Below, one piece after another: positions 1 to 6,397 of a stretch of 29,161 nt of DNA. Below the pieces are notes generated by a model. The model saw only the letters and a program-made list of their open reading frames with translations. It did not search any database and was not told the origin of the DNA. Both the position numbers and the translations under genes were made by a program. The number at the start of each line of letters is the position of its first letter. Positions within the stretch are counted from its first letter, which is position 1. This DNA is from CAYLWW01 sp964387585. Lineage in GTDB: Bacteria > Pseudomonadota > Alphaproteobacteria > Rickettsiales > Midichloriaceae. Where the stretch lies: the NCBI GenBank assembly GCA_964387585.1, contig CAYLWW010000005.1:1-29161 (forward strand). The letters are read 5' to 3'.

Positions 1-82
1 TTTAGATAGGAGTGTTACGTGATTGTTTTTTCTTAAAAAATAAATGTGAAGATATTTTTAATACAAAACAATAGAAAGAAGT

Positions 83-120
83 AATAAGCACTAAGACGAA
101 ACGTTATATTAGTGCTTATT
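83..120. terminator. Perfect 12-bp inverted repeat, possible acpP terminator
   Basis: AATAAGCACTAA at 83-94 is exactly complementary to TTAGTGCTTATT at 109-120, with a 14-nt loop. It lies 133 bases beyond the acpP stop codon on the minus strand, so a transcript from acpP would fold it. The U tract after the stem is weak on both strands, so the terminator role is an inference. The rest of 1-252 shows no gene. A plus-strand gene ending at the left edge could only contribute a few codons, because all three plus frames stop within the first 22 bases. Confidence 0.45.
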
Positions 121-252
121 TATAGATTGTTATCGACTAAACATTTGTAAGTTAGCTGATTTATTTTAATCAATATATCAGGAGAATTAAACTAGTTTAA
201 CTATATAGGTAGTTGATTGTAATAAATTAGCTTAAATTATCATATTATATGC

Positions 253-516
253 TTATTTGCTTTCTATAGCTTCTTTTATATATTCTATAACATCTCCTAT
301 TTTTTTCATTTCTGATGCTTTATCGTCAGGTATTTCTACTCCAAATTCTTCTTCAAGCATCATAATTAATTCTACTAAATGTAAGCTATCTGCTCCTAAA
401 TCTTTAACAAATTCACTAGTTTCGGTGATGGATTTTGTATTAAGATCTAGGTCTAGTGATTTAGCAACTAGCTCTATAACGCGATCTTTAACGCTTTTAG
501 CACTTTTATTTTCCAT
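253..516 (-). CDS. acpP: Acyl carrier protein AcpP
   Basis: An 87-residue acidic protein of the size and sequence of bacterial acyl carrier protein. Residues 41-45 read GADSL, and Ser44 of the DSL motif is the expected site for the 4'-phosphopantetheine arm. The following helix (HLVELIMMLEEEFGVEIPD) is the conserved partner-recognition helix of the family. The protein carries growing acyl chains for type II fatty acid synthesis in the cytoplasm and also donates acyl groups for lipid A and phospholipids. The N-terminus has about seven residues more than E. coli AcpP, which matters little. No strong Shine-Dalgarno precedes the ATG. fabF, its frequent neighbour, does not begin in the 252 bases downstream. 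A possible promoter lies at 566-593. Confidence 0.96.
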   Translation of the reverse strand: MENKSAKSVKDRVIELVAKSLDLDLNTKSITETSEFVKDLGADSLHLVELIMMLEEEFGVEIPDDKASEMKKIGDVIEYIKEAIESK

Positions 517-844
517 TATTTTTATTAGTTTATTTGTTTTTAATGGTTTTGAATTACGATGTAACTAAATAGCATAATTGTTTCAGTTGTCAAAGTGTTT
601 GTTACATTAATTAGTAATAATTTAAAATATTCATTGTTGTTTAGTTGAAATGCAATGCTAAATATTATTTATAATTATACAATATCTTAAGTTTAAATAA
701 GATGATTTCTATAAAAAATAAATTAGTTTTTATTATTAATAAAACAATTTTTAGTTATAATTAATTATTTCTTTAATAATATAAAGTGATTTATAGTAAT
801 AATAGAGTTATATTAACAAATAAAATTATAAAGATTATATTTAT
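517..844. other. Intergenic region between divergent acpP and the 549-aa gene
   Basis: These 328 bases separate divergent genes and hold no credible coding frame. The acpP side (to about 660) has ordinary intergenic composition and holds one promoter-like sequence (566-593). The part from about 660 to 844 is extremely A+T-rich. It contains TATAAT-like words, for example near 753, but no convincing -35 partner, so I do not place the promoter of the 845-2494 gene. Confidence 0.5.
566..593 (-). promoter_or_regulatory. Candidate acpP promoter
   Basis: On the minus strand a perfect -35 hexamer TTGACA (588-593) is followed after 16 bases by TATTTA (566-571). The -10 is preceded by TG and one base, giving an extended -10. 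It sits about 50 bases upstream of the acpP ATG. The -10 match is only 3 of 6, so the call rests on the perfect -35 and the position. Confidence 0.4.
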
Positions 845-2494
845 ATGAGCATTGCTTCATTCCTTTTAGGTATTTATAACACTGTTAAGGCTTATGTACC
901 AATAATTACAAATGGTGCAGTTGGTGCTGCTAGGGGAGTAGGATTATATGATTCCCTTAAAGATGATAAGAATAAGGAAAATGAAGTTAAATCTGAGGGA
1001 CAAGAAGGTTTTTATGAAAAAGATGTTGGAAAAGGTATTAATGAATCACCTTTAGAAGCTTCAAATGAAAGTACTGAAATTACCCAAGATAAATCTGCTA
1101 AAAAGCCAGGTTTTATAAGGAGAGTCTTAGATTTTGCAGTATCCCCTAATGTAGTACGTACTTTTATAATAGGGTTAGCAGTACTACCTTTATTTATGCC
1201 TGCGCTAGCACCTTTAGGCTTTACCGTTGCAGCTATATTTTGTGCAGCTACTGTAGTTGCTACTATGGCTCAGTATTGCTTAGAGTCTTATCAAGATAAA
1301 AAATTAGAAGTTGTAAAAAACGAAGATAAAAAAATTCATAGTATCATTGTTAAAAGTAAGGAAATTTTAGAAGGAATCGGTAAAAATCCTGAGTTACACC
1401 ATGTGTTACCTGAATTAACAATGGAAAAGGATAAAGGGGGGTTGATCGATAATGAGGAATACAAAGGGAAAAGTAGTTTTCTTAAAACAATGGCTTTAAA
1501 AATTCCAGATAACGCTATTGAAGCACTCTCAATAGCCCCTCTTATAGCGCAATCTATACAAATGGCTCATCCTGCTATGTGGGTTGGGGTAGGAATTGCC
1601 GGAGTGGGTACGGTATTAGATAATGCTTTATCAGTAAATGAACGAAAAAAAATAAAAGAACAAAAAAATAAAATTTTAAATGAAGTCGAGTATTCTAAAG
1701 TTATTATGGGTATAGATTACCCTGGTAGAAAAGGGCAAGAATTATTAAATGATAAATTAAAGAATTACTCATTAGAACAAAAAATTATAGAAAAAATGGG
1801 GAATGATGAATCAAGTAATCTAGATTCTATAAGTGCTATAAAACAAAGAACTGTGGAAAAAATATTAATAGAAGGTGAGGGTAGTAATTTATTACTTAAT
1901 GATATATCAGTTAATGACCTTACTAAGCACGTTGATAAAGTTCTATATGGTAAAGGTGAGGGAATAGATTTAAATACATCTTCTATTAAAATTCAAGACT
2001 CTTTAAAAGAGTTTACCAATCAATTTGCACAAAAATTTCCTCAAGAAATTAAAGATACCTTCAATAAATTACATAGTGATGTAGACTTGGTTAAGCAAGT
2101 TAATTTAGAAGCTCAATCTGGTTATAAAGAAAATGGATTTTTTAAAAATTTAGGTAATAGAATTGCTTGTGGGTTTTCTTCTGGTAAAACTGCAGAAATA
2201 AATTTGCAGTTAAATGATCGTGATTGGAGTTTGAAAAAAGATATTAAAGAATTATTTATAAGTATGGCTGAATTAGGAGAGAAAAAAATCGATTCTAACT
2301 TTAAAGAAGTCTCGCGCGAGCAGGAAAAAAATTTAACCAAGGAAGGAGCAGAATTAAAGCATACTAATTCACATAGCCATAAGGAAGAATTTAATGTAAA
2401 AAAAATAATATCTTCTCGAGATCATGATCATGATAATCATGTTAATAGTATTATTTTTGATAAAAATAGAAGCAGTAATATATCACGTAATTGA
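845..2494 (+). CDS. Unrecognised membrane protein with His-rich C-terminus
   Basis: A 549-residue protein that I do not recognise. The first 35 residues are mildly hydrophobic and are followed by a charged linker (about 38-90). A long hydrophobic block rich in Ala, Leu and Pro spans about residues 103-145, and a second at about 224-260 is rich in Gly, Ala and Val. These could form two helical hairpins. The remainder (about 265-500) is hydrophilic, helical-looking and Lys/Glu-rich. The tail has two histidine clusters, at 506-512 (HTNSHSH) and 526-532 (DHDHDNH), which could bind a metal. There is no cleavable signal peptide or catalytic motif that I can see. It stands alone, divergent from acpP and convergent with the alkylation-repair gene. 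Two central hydrophobic hairpins in a hydrophilic protein also occur in secreted Rickettsiales and Chlamydiales membrane effectors, but here that is only an inference. Confidence 0.8.
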   Translation: MSIASFLLGIYNTVKAYVPIITNGAVGAARGVGLYDSLKDDKNKENEVKSEGQEGFYEKDVGKGINESPLEASNESTEITQDKSAKKPGFIRRVLDFAVSPNVVRTFIIGLAVLPLFMPALAPLGFTVAAIFCAATVVATMAQYCLESYQDKKLEVVKNEDKKIHSIIVKSKEILEGIGKNPELHHVLPELTMEKDKGGLIDNEEYKGKSSFLKTMALKIPDNAIEALSIAPLIAQSIQMAHPAMWVGVGIAGVGTVLDNALSVNERKKIKEQKNKILNEVEYSKVIMGIDYPGRKGQELLNDKLKNYSLEQKIIEKMGNDESSNLDSISAIKQRTVEKILIEGEGSNLLLNDISVNDLTKHVDKVLYGKGEGIDLNTSSIKIQDSLKEFTNQFAQKFPQEIKDTFNKLHSDVDLVKQVNLEAQSGYKENGFFKNLGNRIACGFSSGKTAEINLQLNDRDWSLKKDIKELFISMAELGEKKIDSNFKEVSREQEKNLTKEGAELKHTNSHSHKEEFNVKKIISSRDHDHDNHVNSIIFDKNRSSNISRN

Positions 2495-2559
2495 ATATTA
2501 TAAGATATAAAAAGAAAATGAGTAAAGTAGCAAAAAAACTATGGTAAAGAGTTGAGATT

Positions 2560-3252
2560 TTACAGTTGATTTTTTTGTTCCTTGGATAATCTTTCTGTAG
2601 CATATCTAAGCATAGTTTTAGGCATTTGACTTGCATACTTAGAGAGGAAAGAAATCAACTTCTCTTCGTCTTGTTTACCAGCTTCACGAAGCATCCAACC
2701 AACTGCTTTATGAATAAGATCGTGTGAATCATTTTGTAACAGTTTAGCTATCTTAAACGTTGATTCTAGTTCGCCTTTGCGTATGAAATACCAAGTTGCA
2801 ACAATAGCGATTCTCCGTTCCCATAAGCTTTTTGATTGAGTCAATTCTTCAAGAAAAGATTGATTTCGTTTAAAAAGATGAGCTCCTACAATTAGGTGAG
2901 CAGAACTGTCAACTAGGTTCCAATTATTGACATAGCATATATTGGTTATATAAAACTGATAAATTTCTTCTTTTTGTTGATCTGTTGCTAGCGTATATTT
3001 TTTAGTTAGCATAATAAGTGCTAATAATCGTTCTTCGTTTATAGGAGATTCTATCAAAGAATTTAATTCTACTAATTCAATTGAGATAAATTCTTTTACA
3101 ATTTTTCGCAATGTTGGAACCGTAATTCCCATAAATTGGTCATTATATGCATAATCATTAATTCCTGTTTTAAAGAAGTAGGAAGCTTTATCTGGAGTAG
3201 AATCGATAGATTTTTGTAAAACATCTCGTATTATTTCAATTGTTTTAGACAT
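2560..3252 (-). CDS. AlkD-like DNA alkylation repair protein
   Basis: A 230-residue all-helical protein matching the DNA alkylation repair (AlkD-like, HEAT-repeat) family. AlkD removes positively charged alkylated purines such as 7-methylguanine and 3-methyladenine from DNA. The most telling segments are NNWNLVDSSAH at about 109-119, WERRIAIVATWYFIR at about 144-158 and LIHKAVGWMLREAGK at about 179-193. Trp111, Asp115 and Trp186 fall where the family has its active-site Trp, Asp and Trp (known from Bacillus cereus AlkD; alignment by eye). Length is normal. It converges on the 549-aa gene with 65 bases between the stops and no obvious terminator there. No strong ribosome binding site is seen, and it appears to be monocistronic. 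Confidence 0.88.
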   Translation of the reverse strand: MSKTIEIIRDVLQKSIDSTPDKASYFFKTGINDYAYNDQFMGITVPTLRKIVKEFISIELVELNSLIESPINEERLLALIMLTKKYTLATDQQKEEIYQFYITNICYVNNWNLVDSSAHLIVGAHLFKRNQSFLEELTQSKSLWERRIAIVATWYFIRKGELESTFKIAKLLQNDSHDLIHKAVGWMLREAGKQDEEKLISFLSKYASQMPKTMLRYATERLSKEQKNQL

Positions 3253-3388
3253 TTTCGTTTTTATACTTAATAAGTTATTGTTTTATAGTATATACTTATA
3301 AATAATTTGATTCAGATTATTGCTAAGATTAACTAAATTTTAATCTTTGTAATAAATAAGTCTATGTGATAGAGAGGAGAAATAATAC

Positions 3389-3408
3389 AAAAAACAAAAT
3401 TGTTTTTT
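3389..3408 (-). terminator. Possible terminator after the CAU tRNA
   Basis: AAAAAACAA at 3389-3397 is complementary to TTGTTTTTT at 3400-3408. Read on the minus strand it lies 11 bases past the tRNA 3' end and finishes in a run of six T. Allowing a six-base loop, seven pairs remain, only one of them G-C. This is a plausible but weak intrinsic terminator for the tRNA. Confidence 0.4.
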
Positions 3409-3419
3409 AATAAAAAATA

Positions 3420-3495
3420 TGGTGGGACCTGCAGGAATCGAACCTGCGACAACACCGTTATGAGCGGTGCGTTCTAACCGCTGAACTAAGGTCCC
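3420..3495 (-). tRNA. tRNA with CAU anticodon (tRNA-Met or tRNA-Ile2)
   Basis: A full 76-nt cloverleaf: acceptor GGGACCT/AGGTCCC, D stem GTTC/GAAC, anticodon stem CACCG/CGGTG with loop CTCATAA, T stem GCAGG/CCTGC with loop TTCGATT, discriminator A. The CCA end is encoded in the gene. The anticodon is CAU. It lacks initiator features, since the acceptor begins with a G-C pair and there is no run of three G-C pairs below the anticodon loop. It is therefore either elongator tRNA-Met or the tRNA-Ile whose C34 is modified to lysidine. I cannot separate these two by eye. It is a single gene with its own promoter-like sequence at 3511-3540. Confidence 0.95.
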
Positions 3496-3510
3496 TAAAC
3501 GACAATTGCT

Positions 3511-3540
3511 GTTATAGTTTACTATAATAATTAGCAACAA
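3511..3540 (-). promoter_or_regulatory. Candidate promoter of the CAU tRNA
   Basis: On the minus strand TTGTTG (3535-3540) is followed after 18 bases by TATAAC (3511-3516, five of six matches to the -10 consensus). Transcription would begin around 3504, just before the mature tRNA 5' end at 3495. Confidence 0.45.
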
Positions 3541-3666
3541 TAAGGTAATAGAAAAAACTTACTTTGTCTACTAGTATTGTGCTAATAAAAATGATATACA
3601 TTTTTAGTTTGTTTATAAAAGCAGTATAACTTTTATTTTATTTATTTAAAAAAGTCCATATATATT

Positions 3667-3698
3667 TTTTAACCTATTATTTTTTTTTAAGGTTAAAA
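3667..3698. repeat. 9-bp inverted repeat upstream of murI
   Basis: TTTTAACCT at 3667-3675 is exactly complementary to AGGTTAAAA at 3690-3698, with a 14-base T-rich loop. It ends 39 bases before the murI ATG. It could be a leader hairpin, an operator, or chance in A+T-rich sequence. A -10-like TATAAC lies further upstream at 3625-3630 but has no good -35. Confidence 0.35.
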
Positions 3699-3737
3699 GA
3701 GCAAATTTAATAACTAAAACATATCTAAGAAAATGTT

Positions 3738-4604
3738 ATGCCATTAATAAATTCTAATAAGAATTTACCTATAGGTTTGTTTGATAGCGGATTAGGTGGT
3801 CTAACTGTACTTAAAGAATTAATATCTAAATTACCTAATGAAAATTTTATATACTTTGCAGATACTGCTAATCTTCCTTATGGTAATCGTTCTAAGGCAG
3901 AACTTACTAGATTTGCTTATAATATCATTTCATGGATGAAAAGAAAAAATGTTAAAATGATCATAATGGCTTGTAATACCAGCTCAGCTCTAGTTTTTGA
4001 TGAAGTAACTAAATATTTCAGTACCCCTATAATCAATTTAATTACTCCTACTGCTGAAGCCGTAGCTGCTTTAGGAAAAAAAAGAATAGGTATAATAGCA
4101 ACTTATGCAACAGTAAAAAGTGGAGCTTACCATAATGCGATAAATAAGGCTAATAACACTTTAAAAACTTATTCTGTAGCTTGCAATCTTTTAGCTCCAT
4201 TAATAGAAGAAATATATTTAAGAGAAACATTGAAATCACAAATTGTATCGCCTATAGAAAAAAAAGTGAATTTAAAAGCAGATGAAATGAAATTAATAAA
4301 AAATTATCTGAATATTTTGATTAAAAATAATATTGAAGCTTTAGTTTATGGTTGCACTCATTATCCTTTGTTAGCTGATGTAATAGAAAAAGTACTGTAT
4401 AACTGCTCTACATTTATAGATCCAGCTTATTATTTGAGTATTAAAGTTATAGATGAATTGAATAATCTTGAACTAGCAAACGATCAACAACAAAATCCTA
4501 AAGCACAGGTGGAATTTTATGTTACTGGAGAACCAGATAACTTTACTAAAAGTGCTTATTTATGGTTAGGTTACATGCCTAAAGTTGAAAAAGTAGTATT
4601 GTAA
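3738..4604 (+). CDS. murI: Glutamate racemase MurI
   Basis: A 288-residue glutamate racemase, which converts L- to D-glutamate for the second residue of the peptidoglycan stem peptide (cytoplasmic, cofactor-independent). The N-terminus has the GLFDSGLGGLTVL motif (13-25) with Asp16 and Ser17. The two catalytic cysteines are both present: Cys79 in ACNTSSA and Cys206 in VYGCTHYPLL. The loop FADTANLPYGNRS (40-52) is also diagnostic. Length is slightly above the usual 260-275. The gene is followed after 21 bases by murJ on the same strand, so the two are probably co-transcribed. Its presence implies local synthesis of D-glutamate and hence a peptidoglycan pathway. An inverted repeat lies in the leader. 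Confidence 0.95.
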   Translation: MPLINSNKNLPIGLFDSGLGGLTVLKELISKLPNENFIYFADTANLPYGNRSKAELTRFAYNIISWMKRKNVKMIIMACNTSSALVFDEVTKYFSTPIINLITPTAEAVAALGKKRIGIIATYATVKSGAYHNAINKANNTLKTYSVACNLLAPLIEEIYLRETLKSQIVSPIEKKVNLKADEMKLIKNYLNILIKNNIEALVYGCTHYPLLADVIEKVLYNCSTFIDPAYYLSIKVIDELNNLELANDQQQNPKAQVEFYVTGEPDNFTKSAYLWLGYMPKVEKVVL

Positions 4605-4625
4605 TTGAGTATAAGAGTATGAAGA

Positions 4626-6152
4626 ATGAACTTTAATAAGGTGATAAAATCAATTGCTAGCGTGAGCTTTATAACTTTAATTTCTAGGATCTTAGGGTAT
4701 ATACGTGATGCAATAATAGCTGCTCAAATAGGTACTAGCATCTATAATGATATATTTATAGCGTCTTTTAAATTAGCTAATCTTTTTAGAACATTATTTG
4801 GAGAAGGGGCTTTTAACTCAGCATTTGTACCAACATTTTCAGGTCTTCTTATTACTAAAGGAAAAAGCTATGCTTTAAGATTTGCTTCTAAGATGCAAGC
4901 AATATTAATATTAAGCTTAATTCTGTTTTCAGTGATAATGATAATTATTATGCCATTAGTAATTAACGTTACTACTCCAGGTTTTATTGGAAATAGCAAA
5001 GCTTTTTCTCTTACTGTAGAATTAAGTAGAATTACTTTTCCTTATTTATTTTTTATATCTTTAGCTGCTTTCTATGGTGGTATAATGAATAGCTCAGGTT
5101 TATTTGCCCCATTTAGCGCTACATCAATTATACTTAATCTTGTAATGATTATTGCTATATTATTAACTAAATATACTTTAACACCAGCGCATGCTTTATC
5201 ATATGGTGTTTTAATAGCTGGAATTTTAGAATTAGCTTGGATGTTGTATTTTGCTAAAAGATATAATCTTTTAGTTTCATGGCATAAACCAAAAATTACA
5301 AAAGAAGTAAGCAAAACTTTGAAAAATATGGTACCTAGCATTATCGGATCAGGGGTTACGCAAATTAACATCTGGATCGATATGTTAATAGTATCTTTCA
5401 TTCCTGGAGGTATGTCGTATTTATACTTTTCTGATAGAGTTATGCAGCTTCCTTTAGCCTTAATAGGTACTGCTATAGGCATAGTTATGCTACCTACTTT
5501 AACTCAAGCTATAAAAAGCGATAATAATGAAAATATTGCAGGTTTAATGCAAAATAGCTTTAACTTGATAATATTCTTTTCACTTCCTGCTGCCGTAGGT
5601 TTAGTTTATCTTGCTAATGATATAGTGATATTACTCTTTATGCATGGGAATTTTACTATAAATTCAGTTATAAATACTTCTAATGCATTAATAGCATTTT
5701 CTATAGGGTTACCGGCATTTATCATTAATAAGTTACTTATTAGTATTTCTTTCGCTCATGGAGATTCTAAAACTCCCGTAAAAGTAGCTTGGTATACTAT
5801 AATTAGTAATGCCATAATAAGCATTCTTTTACTTGAAAAATTATCCCATGTAGGGGTAGCACTAGCTTCAAGTATATCAGCTTGGATAAATATATTCTTT
5901 CTTTCGCTGTTATTATATAAAAAGAAACAACTACAAATAAAAAAAATACCTTTACTTATAGAAGTGCTGAAATATTTCATTTCTGCAGTATTAATGCTTT
6001 TGCTTTTAATGTTGATACGCTCGAATTACTCTACATCGATAGGATGGTTTGAAATAAGCTTACTAATAATAGCTAGTGCAGTAATATACTTAACAAGTGC
6101 TATATTTTTAAAAACAGAGCTATATAATATATGTGCTAAAAAATTTAGATAA
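4626..6152 (+). CDS. murJ: Lipid II flippase MurJ (MviN family)
   Basis: A 508-residue polytopic membrane protein of the MurJ/MviN family, with about 14 hydrophobic segments and a normal length. The N-terminus (SVSFITLISRILGYIRDAIIAAQIG, written here in part) and the segment around LFGEGAFNSAFVPTFS are the family hallmarks. It has the conserved Arg residues of the N-terminal half that face the lipid II cavity (Arg20 and Arg26 region). It moves lipid II across the inner membrane for peptidoglycan assembly. It lies 21 bases after murI and is the last gene of that unit. Downstream it converges on infB with 245 bases between, and I see no clear terminator. Confidence 0.95.
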   Translation: MNFNKVIKSIASVSFITLISRILGYIRDAIIAAQIGTSIYNDIFIASFKLANLFRTLFGEGAFNSAFVPTFSGLLITKGKSYALRFASKMQAILILSLILFSVIMIIIMPLVINVTTPGFIGNSKAFSLTVELSRITFPYLFFISLAAFYGGIMNSSGLFAPFSATSIILNLVMIIAILLTKYTLTPAHALSYGVLIAGILELAWMLYFAKRYNLLVSWHKPKITKEVSKTLKNMVPSIIGSGVTQINIWIDMLIVSFIPGGMSYLYFSDRVMQLPLALIGTAIGIVMLPTLTQAIKSDNNENIAGLMQNSFNLIIFFSLPAAVGLVYLANDIVILLFMHGNFTINSVINTSNALIAFSIGLPAFIINKLLISISFAHGDSKTPVKVAWYTIISNAIISILLLEKLSHVGVALASSISAWINIFFLSLLLYKKKQLQIKKIPLLIEVLKYFISAVLMLLLLMLIRSNYSTSIGWFEISLLIIASAVIYLTSAIFLKTELYNICAKKFR

Positions 6153-6397
6153 ATATAGCTAATTCTTTATAATTCTGGTATGCGTTACTCGTTTATACTC
6201 ATATAGATTCTACTACACTACACGCTCTATTCCCAAAATTAAATAATAGGTAAGTGTTAGCGAAGGACGAAATTTGACAATGCAAATGCTAAAGTCTCCT
6301 TAACATATACATTGCTGCTATCTTGCTTATAGAATAGTTATAGAATAGCAAAATCAAGTGAAAACTAACTAGAAACACTATGAAAATTAAAAGGATT
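6153..6397. other. Convergent intergenic segment, possible dispersed repeat
   Basis: No intact gene. The part at about 6180-6300 is near 35% G+C, against roughly 7-27% in other spacers sampled, and looks like neither neighbouring coding sequence nor ordinary spacer. All frames are interrupted by stops. Near 6330-6350 the word TATAGAATAG occurs twice, one base apart, flanked by TTGCT and AGCAA. A small mobile or palindromic intergenic repeat of the kind common in Rickettsiales is possible. I could not find a second copy in this window. Confidence 0.35.

Noticed and set aside
257..568. A 103-residue plus-strand frame opposite acpP
   Set aside because: It is the antisense shadow of acpP, whose protein is unmistakable, and has a Ser/Ile-rich composition typical of such shadows.
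3340..3540. A 66-residue minus-strand reading frame across the tRNA with CAU anticodon
   Set aside because: Its centre is a translation of the tRNA gene itself, a familiar false protein; the cloverleaf is complete, so no coding sequence is called.
6274..6279. A TTGACA hexamer as a promoter after murJ
   Set aside because: No -10-like hexamer lies at a usable distance and no gene starts downstream on that strand.
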